Source: an uncultured Amylibacter sp.
GTDB taxonomy: Bacteria > Pseudomonadota > Alphaproteobacteria > Rhodobacterales > Rhodobacteraceae
Direction: 5' to 3'
Length of the DNA stretch: 64,000 bases
NCBI GenBank assembly: GCA_959347425.1
Contig: OY365741.1
Location: forward strand, 1,140,501-1,204,500
Shown here: positions 45,988 to 54,576 of the stretch, one piece after another
Numbering within the stretch: position 1 is the stretch's first letter
Layout of the letters: each line of letters starts with the position of its first letter
Notes under the pieces: model-generated
Told to the model about the DNA's origin: nothing
What the model saw: only the letters and a program-made list of their open reading frames with translations
Databases searched by the model: none
Made by a program: the position numbers and the translations under genes

Positions 45988-47163
45988 TTATTTTGTTTGT
46001 TTGTTTTGTTTATTTTTAGTCGCAACCGTATCCGCCCCTAATGCCGGGGACGCGACCATCCGCGCCAGCTCACTGCTGGAAAACACGATTGGATTACGGA
46101 TAGAGGCTACACCATCTAAATCAATTTGCAACCCCCTATGTTTTACCTGCGAATCGGCAAACACATCGGCCATATCATTGATTGGGCCGGCGGGTACGCC
46201 TGCGGTTTCACAGGCCGCCAATAAATCCGCACGAATCATCGGCAAAATCCGTGTTTTCAACAGGGGAATTAAAACCTCGCGGTTTTCCACCCGCGCCGAA
46301 TTCGTGGCAAATCGTGGGTCTTTGGATAAATCGGGGCAATCCAAAACCTGACACAGATTGGCAAACTGCCCGTCATTGCCAACCGCCAGAATAATCCAAC
46401 CATCAGCCACGCAAAACGCACGATAGGGAACGATATTGGGATGGTCGTTGCCTCGCCGAGCCGGCGCGCGACCCGTTGCCAAATAATTCATCCCTTGATT
46501 CGCCGATAGGGCAACGCTGACATCCAAAAGCGACATATCAATATGCTGCCCAAAGCCGGTATTTTGCCGTGCGATAAGGGCGGATTGAATGGCTATGACA
46601 CTATACAATCCCGTTGCAATATCAGTAATCGCCACCCCGACCTTTTGCGGTTCGCTTGACGGCGACCCGGTATAAGACATCAACCCCGACATCCCCTGCA
46701 TTAAAAAATCATAGCCCGCACGGTGGGCATAGGGACCAGTCTGCCCAAAGCCCGTGATGGAACAATAAATCAAACGCGGGTTTTGTTTGATTTGGCTTGC
46801 GTAATCCAGCCCGTATTTTTTCAATCCATCGACTTTGAAATTTTCAATGAGGACATCACACTCGGCAATAAGGGTTTTAAGAGTCGCCAAATCCTCTGGA
46901 TTTTTGAAATCTAGGACAACGGATTTTTTACCGCGATTGCAACTATGGAAATAGGCTGCCGTTTTTTCACCTTTATCAGCAATAAAAGACTCGATAAAAG
47001 GGGGGCCCCACTGGCGCGTATCATCACCACTTGGGCTTTCAATCTTTATCACTTCCGCGCCCAAATCCGCCAGAGTCTGCCCAGCCCAGGGACCGGCCAA
47101 AACCCGTGCCAGCTCAACAACCTTTATCCCTGTTAAAGGCGGAGGGGAAGGCGCATCAGACAT
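45988..47163 (-). CDS. CaiB/BaiF family (class III) CoA-transferase
   Basis: Moves CoA between carboxylic acids through an aspartyl-CoA intermediate. GIKVVELARVLAGPWAGQTLADLGAEVIK-type N terminus (cited in parts: VELARVLAGPWAGQ), GDDTRQWGPPF, FHSCNRGKKSVVLDFK, and GYDFLMQGMSGLMSYTG with the catalytic Asp are present. At 391 residues it is the normal subunit size. Substrate (formyl-, succinyl- or other acyl-CoA) cannot be assigned. The ATG at 47163 is chosen over a GTG one codon earlier. Confidence 0.92.
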   Translation of the reverse strand: MSDAPSPPPLTGIKVVELARVLAGPWAGQTLADLGAEVIKIESPSGDDTRQWGPPFIESFIADKGEKTAAYFHSCNRGKKSVVLDFKNPEDLATLKTLIAECDVLIENFKVDGLKKYGLDYASQIKQNPRLIYCSITGFGQTGPYAHRAGYDFLMQGMSGLMSYTGSPSSEPQKVGVAITDIATGLYSVIAIQSALIARQNTGFGQHIDMSLLDVSVALSANQGMNYLATGRAPARRGNDHPNIVPYRAFCVADGWIILAVGNDGQFANLCQVLDCPDLSKDPRFATNSARVENREVLIPLLKTRILPMIRADLLAACETAGVPAGPINDMADVFADSQVKHRGLQIDLDGVASIRNPIVFSSSELARMVASPALGADTVATKNKQNKQTK

Positions 47164-47190
47164 CACAGGCGAATTAACAACGTTAAAACC

Positions 47191-47832
47191 TTACTGCGTA
47201 GCCTTTTCAAACGCCGCGTCTAAAACCTCTTGCAGCTCTGGATAGTTGACATTGGCTTGGGGCTCATCGTTGATGATAAAGGACGGAGTGCCAGTAATCC
47301 CATGCTCCTTGGCATTTTTCTGAAAGACGGCAACCATCGCCTCAGCCTTAGCCGTGTCTTTCAAACAAGCGGTGATTTCCTCATCATTCAAACCAGCCAC
47401 GCGACCGATTTGTTGCAGCACTTGGGCGGTTGCCCCAGCATTGCCCGCACGTACCCAGTCTTCAGCCCGCCGATATAGCAAATCCGCGATGCCAAAGTAT
47501 TTTTCCGGGCCAGCGCAACGGGCAATCAACCCGCCCCAGATACCCAATTTGTCAAAATAAACCTCGCGATAAATCAAGCGTACCTTACCCGTGTCTATAT
47601 AGTCACGTTTGAAAGACGGATAAACCGTGGTGTGATATCGGGCGCAATGCGGGCAGGTGAAAGAGGCGTATTCGTACATCGTTACAGGCGCGTCTTCATC
47701 CCCAAGGATCATTTCCAGAACGACGGGTTCATCATCGCTCTGCCCGTAGGCAAGCGGGGCAAAAAGCACCATCGCCAAGGCGATGAATGCAGTTAAAAAA
47801 GCAGGTTTTAGCAAGGTGGTAGAGAGTGTCAT
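47191..47832 (-). CDS. DsbA-family periplasmic thiol-disulfide oxidoreductase
   Basis: A 213-residue exported thioredoxin-fold protein. The signal peptide covers about residues 1-30 (cleavage near AYGQS). The active site is YASFTCPHCARYH (CPHC, as in E. coli DsbA), and the cis-proline loop is GITGTPSFIIN. It resembles the DsbA/ScsC-like proteins of Rhodobacterales, which either form disulfides in secreted proteins or act as isomerases. No dsbB is nearby. The next gene downstream on this strand is the CoA-transferase. Confidence 0.92.
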   Translation of the reverse strand: MTLSTTLLKPAFLTAFIALAMVLFAPLAYGQSDDEPVVLEMILGDEDAPVTMYEYASFTCPHCARYHTTVYPSFKRDYIDTGKVRLIYREVYFDKLGIWGGLIARCAGPEKYFGIADLLYRRAEDWVRAGNAGATAQVLQQIGRVAGLNDEEITACLKDTAKAEAMVAVFQKNAKEHGITGTPSFIINDEPQANVNYPELQEVLDAAFEKATQ

Positions 47833-47999
47833 TTTAATTTTCCTTTATAGGGGTTTATGAATTTGTGATTTTATTTAGCGTAAAATAGGTGATTATTCCA
47901 GTGCGATAAACACACAATTTATCACTTTTTTATTATTATTTGGCGGTTTTTAGAAAATTATGGCTGTTTATTATCACCCTTTGTCAGGTTTCCTAACCC

Positions 48000-48707
48000 C
48001 TAACCACCCAATTTATTCCAAAGCGGGTCTTCGCCCAATTCCCCGATAAACCCCTGATGGGCGTTACGTTCATCCTCGGTTAAACGCGACGGCAGGGGGG
48101 TTGTTCGTGCGGTTTTTAACCCTTTGGGAGGGGATTTTTCCGCGGGCTCTTTTGCCACGGCAGGTTTAGTTCCACCTGCCAAAACAAGGTCGGGTTGACG
48201 GCCGCCAATCAGCTCTAAATAAACCTCTGCCAACAGCTCACAATCCAGCAAGGCACTGTGTTTTTCACGCATGGAATTGTCGATATTAAACCGCCGACAT
48301 AGGGCATCCAGCGAATTGGATTGCGATGGGAATTTCTCTCGCGCCAAGACCAAAGTATCCAGCGAACACGACATCGGCAGGGGCGGCAGGTCCGCCCAAC
48401 CCAGCTCTGCATTGATGAATTTCATATCAAACTCGGCATTATGGGCAATTAGAGTCGCACCATCAATGAATTCCAGAAAATCGGCAGCGACATCGGCAAA
48501 AACCGGATGGGCTTTTAGGAAATCCCATGACAGCCCATGCACCTCAAACGCACCGCTTGGCACTTCGCGCTCGGGGTTGATATAACGATGGAAGGTTCGG
48601 TCTGTTGGCAGGTGGCTTTGCAGCTCAATCGCGGCGATTTCCACCAATCTATCGCCCGAATCGGGGTCAAACCCCGTGGTTTCCGTATCCCAAATAATTT
48701 CACGCAT
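48000..48707 (-). CDS. dnaQ: DNA polymerase III epsilon (proofreading) subunit
   Basis: The 3'-to-5' exonuclease of the replicative polymerase. The exo motifs are intact: IIWDTETTGFDP (Asp and Glu), LIAHNAEFDMKFIN and HSALLDCELLAEVYLEL with the HxAxxD pattern of the epsilon family. The last 60 residues are a variable linker and clamp-binding region. The ATG at 48707 begins the conserved MREIIWDTETTG. It follows coaE by 11 bases in the aroE-coaE-dnaQ operon pointing away from the candidate origin. Confidence 0.95.
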   Translation of the reverse strand: MREIIWDTETTGFDPDSGDRLVEIAAIELQSHLPTDRTFHRYINPEREVPSGAFEVHGLSWDFLKAHPVFADVAADFLEFIDGATLIAHNAEFDMKFINAELGWADLPPLPMSCSLDTLVLAREKFPSQSNSLDALCRRFNIDNSMREKHSALLDCELLAEVYLELIGGRQPDLVLAGGTKPAVAKEPAEKSPPKGLKTARTTPLPSRLTEDERNAHQGFIGELGEDPLWNKLGG

Positions 48708-48718
48708 GGTTTGCCTTT

Positions 48719-49309
48719 TCAATTTTTAATTTTTTTAATCAGCTCTGCGACCTTGCGTTTCACCGAATCATGCGAATCGGTGGTGATAACAAAATCGGCA
48801 CGCCCGCGTTTTTGCGCATCTGGCATTTGCCGCGCCAAAAGCAAAGCAAACTGCGCCTTATCCAAAGTTCCCCGCGCCATAACGCGAGCTTCCTGCGTTG
48901 CCGCGTCAATCGTTACGACCAGCACCCCATCCAGCCAAGCCTCTGCCCCCGTTTCATAAAGCAAAGGAATATCAAAGACCAGCAGTTTTTGCCCCTTTGC
49001 TGCCTCGGTTTTGATAAAATCGGCACGGTGGGTTTTAAGGCGGGGATGGAGGATTTGTTCAATCTGGGGAAAAAACGCGGGGTTTTTTTGCAATTCATGG
49101 CGCAGGTGCGGGCGATGAACCATGTTATTTTCAATGGCTTCGGGCAGAATATCCCCAATCGCTTGAATCGTTTGTGCGTCATTTTCATAGAGCCAATGCA
49201 CCACCTCATCGGCCGACCAAACCGCCACGCCCAAGCTGGCAAACACCCGCGCGGTCGTGGATTTGCCCGTACCAATACTGCCTGTTAGACCCAAAAGATA
49301 CGGCATCAT
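48719..49309 (-). CDS. coaE: dephospho-CoA kinase
   Basis: Final step of CoA synthesis, phosphorylating the 3'-OH of dephospho-CoA. The P-loop GLTGSIGTGKSTTARVFA is at the N terminus, with DEVVHWLYE, DIPLLYETGAE and RQMPDAQKRGRADFVI following in family order. The ATG at 49309 overlaps the aroE stop (ATGA) and gives 196 residues, the usual length. A longer frame inside aroE is not conserved. Confidence 0.95.
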   Translation of the reverse strand: MMPYLLGLTGSIGTGKSTTARVFASLGVAVWSADEVVHWLYENDAQTIQAIGDILPEAIENNMVHRPHLRHELQKNPAFFPQIEQILHPRLKTHRADFIKTEAAKGQKLLVFDIPLLYETGAEAWLDGVLVVTIDAATQEARVMARGTLDKAQFALLLARQMPDAQKRGRADFVITTDSHDSVKRKVAELIKKIKN

Positions 49310-50127
49310 AGATCCGCCATGATAAGGTTGCGCAGGGCGGATGTGACCTCTGGTTCTGTGCCAAACCATGCGTGAAAGCCGGGTACGGCTTGGTGTAATA
49401 ACATACCCAATCCGTCTATGGTTGGGTTGCCGCGGTGGGTGGCTTCGCGCAAAAGGGCGGTTTGTAACGGGTTATAGACAATATCCGTGACCAAAGTTTT
49501 GGGGGATAAATGGGTGAGGTCAAGCGATAATTCGGCTTGCCCCGCCATGCCAAGGCTGGTGGTATTGACGAGCAATGATAATTCGCCAAGGTGATTCGGG
49601 ATATCGTTCCACGCTATCACATGCAAATTCGCGGGTGCCGTTGCAAAGGATTTTATCAAGGCTTCGGCGCGGGCAGTGGTACGATTGGCGATAGTAATAT
49701 CGCGAAACCCTTCTTGTATCAGTGCATCCAAAACCGCCCGTGCCGCTCCACCCGCGCCGAGTATCATGGCAGAGTCCCGGGCAAACTCCGCCCCAGATTT
49801 CAGATTATTGATAAAACCAACCCCATCGGTATTATCACCGAAAACCTTATTATCCTTAAAAACAACGGTATTAACCGCGCCAATCCGCGTGGCACGGTGG
49901 GTAAGATTATCAACAATGGCAAAAATCTTTTCCTTATGGGGGACGGTGAGGTTTAGTCCCGCATAACCCTGCCCTTGCAAACGTTTTATCGTCTCCCCCA
50001 AATCATCAGGCAACACAGCAATAGCATCGTAGCGTCCGACTATATTATAGACATCCAACCAATAGCCATGGATAAGCGGTGATTTGCTCTGTTCAATCGG
50101 CCAGCCGATTACCCCTGCTTTTATCAT
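49306..50127 (-). CDS. aroE: shikimate dehydrogenase
   Basis: NADPH-dependent reduction of 3-dehydroshikimate. KAGVIGWPIEQSKSPLIHGY holds the substrate serines. LNLTVPHKEK has the catalytic lysine, FGDNTDGVGF the conserved Asp, and MILGAGGAARAVLDAL the NADP loop. The ATG at 50127 gives 273 residues; the frame continues 39 codons upstream into the candidate origin but without family similarity. It is the first gene of the leftward aroE-coaE-dnaQ set. Confidence 0.95.
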   Translation of the reverse strand: MIKAGVIGWPIEQSKSPLIHGYWLDVYNIVGRYDAIAVLPDDLGETIKRLQGQGYAGLNLTVPHKEKIFAIVDNLTHRATRIGAVNTVVFKDNKVFGDNTDGVGFINNLKSGAEFARDSAMILGAGGAARAVLDALIQEGFRDITIANRTTARAEALIKSFATAPANLHVIAWNDIPNHLGELSLLVNTTSLGMAGQAELSLDLTHLSPKTLVTDIVYNPLQTALLREATHRGNPTIDGLGMLLHQAVPGFHAWFGTEPEVTSALRNLIMADL

Positions 50128-50572
50128 TTTTATCCCCATTTGCCTGTGTATGCCCATGTATCTTACAGGGGCGATTTGTGGGCAAAGAGCCATTTCAAAT
50201 CGCCACCCTGTGGATAGGGCAAATTGCTTGGCGGATATTAACATATTTTAACAGAGATTAAACCTGTTAATGGATGAATTTAGTGACCTGTGAGTCATGG
50301 GGATAAGTTTTTATCGGGCAAATACGTAGATTATCCCCATGATTATCCACAAATTCACGCAAAAATTCAGCAGTAATTTCACCCATTTTATAGAGGAAAC
50401 CGCCATTTATCCACATAATCCACCGCCTATGGATAGAATCTCACGGCACACCGACTCACGTTACTTTTAGGGATAAACCTGTGCACACCTAAAAATCCCC
50501 GTTTTTATCCCATCCTAAAACACCAACCCTTTTTTAATTTTTAATTTATTTGTTTTTATGTTATAAGGGTTT
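50128..50572. other. candidate chromosomal replication origin (oriC)
   Basis: A 445-base gene-free gap between divergent aroE and hemJ. DnaA boxes: TTATCCACA at 50343-50351 and 50407-50415. TTATCCCCA occurs at 50130-50138 and 50331-50339 and reversed at 50298-50306. Near-boxes are TGTGGATAG at 50209-50217 and TTATCCCAT at 50505-50513. An AT-rich tract at about 50528-50566 next to hemJ could be the unwinding element. Four TTAA tetramers sit at 50238, 50248, 50258 and 50267. The neighbours (aroE-coaE-dnaQ on one side; rho, mnmE, mnmG, rsmG, parA, parB and parS on the other) are those of alphaproteobacterial origins. Confidence 0.75.
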
Positions 50573-51022
50573 ATGGAAACCTTAATCACCCTTTACCCAT
50601 ATTTAAAAGCCGCCCATATAATAGCCTTGATAGCTTGGCTGGCAGGGCTGTTTTACCTGCCACGGCTGTTTGTCTATCATGTGGAAACAGATCCAAAGGA
50701 TATAAACCCAAGTGCCACCCTAGTGATATGGCAGGAACGATTGTTAAAACGCATTATGACCCCAGCAATGCTGGCAACTTTGGTATTCGGTTTTTTATTG
50801 TTAATGATTCCCGGACTGGTGGATTTTGGGCAAGGCTGGATTTGGGTGAAACTTATCTGCGTCGCCCTACTGGTCGCGTTCCATTTTTTCCTAGCTGCGC
50901 AAAGAAAACTATTGGCGCGAAATATCCATTCCTATTCGGGGCGAACCTATCGGCTATTAAACGAAATTCCCACAATTTTGCTGATAATCATCGTTTTAAT
51001 GGTGATTTTGCGGCCGTTTTAA
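50573..51022 (+). CDS. hemJ: protoporphyrinogen oxidase HemJ
   Basis: HemJ oxidises protoporphyrinogen IX in many proteobacteria that lack HemG and HemY-type oxidases. The 149-residue protein has four or five membrane helices. YLKAAHIIALIAWLAGLFYL carries the conserved His. LPRLFVYHVE and LFGFxLL-like VFGFLLLMIPG, then WIWVKLICVALLVAFHFFLA (Lys and His) are family segments. It starts right after the AT-rich part of the candidate origin. The C terminus RLLNEIPTILLIIIVLMVIL is typical. Confidence 0.92.
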   Translation: METLITLYPYLKAAHIIALIAWLAGLFYLPRLFVYHVETDPKDINPSATLVIWQERLLKRIMTPAMLATLVFGFLLLMIPGLVDFGQGWIWVKLICVALLVAFHFFLAAQRKLLARNIHSYSGRTYRLLNEIPTILLIIIVLMVILRPF

Positions 51023-51023
51023 C

Positions 51024-51051
51024 GAAAAACCAGCAAAAACCAGCAAAAACT
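51024..51051. repeat. direct repeat after hemJ stop
   Basis: Two tandem copies of CAGCAAAAAC preceded by a partial copy, starting at the hemJ stop. The rest of the hemJ-rho gap contains the rho promoter. Confidence 0.7.
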
Positions 51052-51054
51052 CCT

Positions 51055-51083
51055 TGACTCCCGCGAAATTACCCGATAATAAC
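51055..51083 (+). promoter_or_regulatory. promoter of rho
   Basis: TTGACT (51055-51060), 17 bases, TAATAA (51078-51083); alternatively GATAAT at 51076 with a 15-base spacer. The leader to the rho start is about 95 bases, consistent with autoregulated rho leaders, though no specific attenuator was identified. Confidence 0.5.
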
Positions 51084-51179
51084 CGAATTATAAAAACAGA
51101 TCGGTGTCTCCCACCAATATGATCTTTTATTCAAAACACCCTTCCCCCTCCCCCTGCGCCACCCTGCGCATATTACTTT

Positions 51180-52481
51180 ATGGAACCCATTATGAAAGAG
51201 CTAGACCTTTTAGATAAAAAGCAAATCACTCTGTCAGAGTTAAAAAACCTGTCCGCCAGTGAATTGCTAAATGTCGCCGAAAACCTTGATATTGAAAACA
51301 TCCCAACGATGCGCAAAGGGCAAATGATGTTTGCCATTTTGAAAGAAATGTCGCTGGAAGGGGTGGAGATTTCTGGCGAAGGCGTGCTGGAAGTCGTGCA
51401 AGACGGCTTTGGCTTTCTGCGTTCGCCCCAAGCCAATTATCTGGCTGGGCCAGAGGATATTTATGTCTCCCCGAAAATCATCCGCCAGCATTCCTTGCGT
51501 ACCGGCGATACGGTTGAGGGCTGGATTGATTCGCCCAAAGAGGTGGAACGTTATTTCGCCCTCACCAAAGTCACTAAAGTTAATTTTGCTGAACCCGACC
51601 ACGCCAAGCATAAAATCCATTTTGACAATCTTACGCCGCTGTATCCAGAGGAGCGGATTACTATGGAAATTGCCGACCCGACGATAAAAGATAAATCCGC
51701 CCGTGTGATTGATTTGGTCGCGCCGATTGGCAAGGGTCAGCGGTGCTTGGTCGTTGCCCCGCCACGTGTCGGCAAAACGGTTATTTTGCAAAACATCGCC
51801 AAATCCTTGGAAAAAAACCATCCCGAATGTTATTTGATTGTGCTGCTTATCGATGAACGCCCCGAGGAAGTCACCGATATGCAGCGCACGGTAAAAGGCG
51901 AAGTCATTGCCTCGACTTTTGATGAACCTGCCACCCGCCACGTTGCCATTTCGGAAATGGTGATTGAAAAGGCGAAACGACTGGTTGAACACAAACGCGA
52001 TGTTGTGATTTTGCTGGATTCCATCACGCGGCTGGGGCGCGCGTTTAATACCGTCGTGCCGTCCTCTGGCAAAGTCCTGACGGGCGGTGTTGATGCCAAT
52101 GCCTTGCAACGGCCAAAGCGGTTTTTCGGCGCGGCAAGGAATATTGAGGAAGGCGGCTCGCTGACGATTATAGCTACCGCCCTGATTGAAACGGGCTCGC
52201 GGATGGACGAGGTTATCTTTGAAGAATTCAAAGGCACGGGTAATTCTGAGATTGTTTTGGAGCGCAAAATCGCCGACAAACGGGTTTTCCCCGCGATAGA
52301 TATTTTGAAATCTGGCACACGCAAAGAAGACCTGCTGGTCAATGCCGAGGATTTGACAAAGATGTTTGTTCTGCGCCGTATTTTGAACCCGATGGGAACA
52401 ACCGATGCGATAGAATTCCTGCTTGGCAAGTTGAAACAAACCAAATCCAATCAAGAATTCTTTGACTCTATGAACAAATAA
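51180..52481 (+). CDS. rho: transcription termination factor Rho
   Basis: Hexameric RNA helicase for factor-dependent termination. An N-terminal SAP-like helical region precedes the cold-shock RNA-binding domain ([17 protein letters not shown]). The ATPase core follows: Walker [17 protein letters not shown] near residue 190, [14 protein letters not shown] and [15 protein letters not shown], then the Q/R loops. 433 residues. An ATG four codons in (51192) is an alternative start. The long open frame on the opposite strand is a shadow. Confidence 0.97.
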   Translation: MEPIMKELDLLDKKQITLSELKNLSASELLNVAENLDIENIPTMRKGQMMFAILKEMSLEGVEISGEGVLEVVQDGFGFLRSPQANYLAGPEDIYVSPKIIRQHSLRTGDTVEGWIDSPKEVERYFALTKVTKVNFAEPDHAKHKIHFDNLTPLYPEERITMEIADPTIKDKSARVIDLVAPIGKGQRCLVVAPPRVGKTVILQNIAKSLEKNHPECYLIVLLIDERPEEVTDMQRTVKGEVIASTFDEPATRHVAISEMVIEKAKRLVEHKRDVVILLDSITRLGRAFNTVVPSSGKVLTGGVDANALQRPKRFFGAARNIEEGGSLTIIATALIETGSRMDEVIFEEFKGTGNSEIVLERKIADKRVFPAIDILKSGTRKEDLLVNAEDLTKMFVLRRILNPMGTTDAIEFLLGKLKQTKSNQEFFDSMNK

Positions 52482-52504
52482 ATCTTTTAATATCAATGTG
52501 TTAG

Positions 52505-53800
52505 ATGGATAATTCGCTGATATATGCCCTTGCCACGCCGCGTGTCTCTGCGGGGATTGCGCTTATCCGCCTGTCTGGCGCGGGGGCGGTGGAGTTTGTT
52601 AAACCGTTTGTTGGCGGGCTGGAGTGCCCTGCTCGTTCCTTGCGGATGTTTCGCCATAAGGGTGCGGTTTTGGATCAAGTTTTGGTGCTGACCTTTGCCA
52701 AAGGTGGCAGTTTTACGGGGGAGGAAGTGGTAGAGCTTCATTGCCATGGCTCGCTGGCAGTGATTGATGCGATTTTGGCGGTGTTTGCCGAATCGCCGAA
52801 AACCCGATTGGCGGAGCCTGGCGAATTCACCCGTCAAGCTTTTGAAAATGGCTGTTTGGATTTAACCCAAGTTGAAGGGCTGGCCGACCTTATCGCGGCT
52901 GAAACCCACGAACAATTGGTCTTGGCGAATCGGGTTTTCGGCGGGGCGTTTTCTGCCAAAGTCACCGCGTGGCGGGCCGACCTTATCCGCGCCTGTGCCT
53001 TGCTGGAAACGATGATAGATTTTGCCGACGAGGACATCCCACAAGATTTAAATGCAGAGGTTTTATCGCTGATTGATAAAACAATCAAATCCTTACAGAC
53101 CGAAATCACGGGAACAAAAATCGCCGAGAGGATTCGCAATGGGTTTGAGGTGGCGATTATCGGTCGCCCGAATATCGGCAAATCCACTTTGCTCAATACG
53201 TTGGCTGGACGGAAAGTTGCTCTGACCTCTGAAATCGCTGGTACGACCCGCGATATTATTGAGGTGCGGATGGATATCAAAGGTCTGCCCGTGACCATTT
53301 TGGATACGGCGGGGCTGCGTGATACCGATGACACGGTGGAATCTCTTGGCGTGGATTGGGCGCGGGATCGTGCGGAGGCTGCCGATATCCGTGTGTTTTT
53401 GTTGGATGATATGGGGCTGGATGGCTTGGGTATTTCCGTGCAAAAAGATGATATTATTCTGCGTGGAAAGGTGGATGAAACGCCTGATTTTAAGGGCGCG
53501 GGAGTCTCTGGTAAAACTGGGCAAGGGATTGATTTTGTTATGAAAAATATCGTGCGAATTTTGTCGCCACGGATACTACCGACTCAAACTGCCACGCGCG
53601 AGAGGCATCGGGTGGCTATGCAATCTGCGAGTTCGGCTTTGCAACAGGCCGGGGATAGTATTAAAAGCGATAGCTTTGCTGTGGAGCTGGTTGCCACGGA
53701 TATTCGCTCTGCCCTCGGCTCGCTAAACCAGATGATTGGTGCGGTTGGGGTAGAGGATATTTTGGATGAAATCTTTGCCAGTTTCTGTTTGGGTAAATAG
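52505..53800 (+). CDS. mnmE: tRNA modification GTPase MnmE
   Basis: With MnmG, installs the 5-carboxymethylaminomethyl group on wobble U34. An N-terminal tetrahydrofolate-binding domain (YALATPRVSAGIALIRLSGA, EVVELHCHGSLAVIDAIL) precedes a helical domain. Inserted in it is a G domain with IIGRPNIGKSTLLNTL, TSEIAGTTRDII and ILDTAGLRDT. The protein ends in the catalytic-type CLGK. At 431 residues it is slightly short, mainly in the G domain end. It follows rho by 23 bases. Confidence 0.96.
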   Translation: MDNSLIYALATPRVSAGIALIRLSGAGAVEFVKPFVGGLECPARSLRMFRHKGAVLDQVLVLTFAKGGSFTGEEVVELHCHGSLAVIDAILAVFAESPKTRLAEPGEFTRQAFENGCLDLTQVEGLADLIAAETHEQLVLANRVFGGAFSAKVTAWRADLIRACALLETMIDFADEDIPQDLNAEVLSLIDKTIKSLQTEITGTKIAERIRNGFEVAIIGRPNIGKSTLLNTLAGRKVALTSEIAGTTRDIIEVRMDIKGLPVTILDTAGLRDTDDTVESLGVDWARDRAEAADIRVFLLDDMGLDGLGISVQKDDIILRGKVDETPDFKGAGVSGKTGQGIDFVMKNIVRILSPRILPTQTATRERHRVAMQSASSALQQAGDSIKSDSFAVELVATDIRSALGSLNQMIGAVGVEDILDEIFASFCLGK

Positions 53801-53807
53801 CCAAAAT

Positions 53808-53823
53808 TGTTTCACGTGAAACA
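53808..53823. other. parS: parS centromere site 1
   Basis: TGTTTCACGTGAAACA, a perfect 16-bp palindrome identical to the bacterial parS consensus bound by ParB. It lies eight bases after mnmE and about 4 kb from parA-parB. Confidence 0.93.
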
Positions 53824-53867
53824 TTTTTGCCCGCCATCCCTAAACTGCTCCAAAATCCCCCCTAAAT

Positions 53868-53883
53868 TGTTTCACGTGAAACA
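53868..53883. other. parS: parS centromere site 2
   Basis: A second perfect TGTTTCACGTGAAACA exactly 60 bases after the first, which places both on roughly the same helical face. Both are in the mnmE-lipoprotein gap. Confidence 0.93.
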
Positions 53884-53975
53884 TTTGAAAAAATATAATA
53901 AAAAAGATTGCATTAACACAAAAAACCTGCAATAAATGAAAAACACAAACCGAATCACTGAAAGGAGTATTCATC

Positions 53976-54566
53976 ATGAAACGCAAATTAACCCTATTAA
54001 TAACCACCCTTTTTATGCTGAGTGCGTGTTCCGAATCGCTGGAAACCACGTTCAGCGTGGATGGCGAAATCTTACGTATGGACGGTGTCATAAACTCACA
54101 AACCCCGAACCAGATAAAAACCCTGTTTGCCGAAAACCCAGCCATAACAACGATTGTCATGGGCGAAGTCCTTGGCTCTGTCGATGATGAGGCGAATTTG
54201 GAAATCTCCGAATGGCTGATTGAGCAGGACATTGACATGGCGATGAATTCGGATAGTCTGGTGGCCTCTGGCGGGGTGGATTTTTTCCTTGCTGGTAAAA
54301 ACCGTCTGATAGCCCGTGGCGCACAGGTTGGTGTCCATTCCTGGGCGACGGGGACAGGCAGAAACGCCAAGACCGCCGTTGATTTTCCCCGTGGGCATGA
54401 ATACCATCTGCCCTATATTGAATACTATAAAAAGACTGGCTTTAGTCAAAAACAGGCAGAGGATTTTTATTACTTCACCATCTACGCTGCCCCTGCGCAA
54501 GAGGTTCATGTTATGACAGACCAAGAGCTGTTGGACTATAATATCACCACGGAACCCTTAAAATAA
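53976..54566 (+). CDS. lipoprotein with ClpP/crotonase-like fold
   Basis: A 196-residue lipoprotein: signal peptide with lipobox LSAC (Cys18). The mature part resembles the COG3904 group of ClpP-fold periplasmic proteins: a GSVDDEAN loop near residue 68 and [19 protein letters not shown] with a Ser in the nucleophile position. [12 protein letters not shown] follows with a His in the expected place. The third catalytic residue is not obvious, so it may be a protease or an inactive relative. An AAAGGAG site precedes the ATG. It interrupts the usual mnmE-mnmG neighbourhood, 92 bases after parS site 2. Confidence 0.65.
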   Translation: MKRKLTLLITTLFMLSACSESLETTFSVDGEILRMDGVINSQTPNQIKTLFAENPAITTIVMGEVLGSVDDEANLEISEWLIEQDIDMAMNSDSLVASGGVDFFLAGKNRLIARGAQVGVHSWATGTGRNAKTAVDFPRGHEYHLPYIEYYKKTGFSQKQAEDFYYFTIYAAPAQEVHVMTDQELLDYNITTEPLK

Positions 54567-54576
54567 GGTACAAAAG

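Noticed and set aside
47914..47950. Stem-loop with T-run in the dsbA-dnaQ gap
   Set aside because: The stem has a two-base bulge and the T-run is on the plus strand, while both neighbours are transcribed on the minus strand.
50128..50244. Upstream extension of aroE
   Set aside because: No similarity to shikimate dehydrogenase N termini; it falls in the DnaA-box region.
50238..50251. Canonical CtrA box in the origin
   Set aside because: Spacing is TTAA-N6-TTAAC rather than N7; reported only as a phased motif.
51267..52496. 409-codon open frame on the minus strand
   Set aside because: Entirely antisense to rho, which has all its family motifs; codon structure of rho leaves the opposite frame open by chance.
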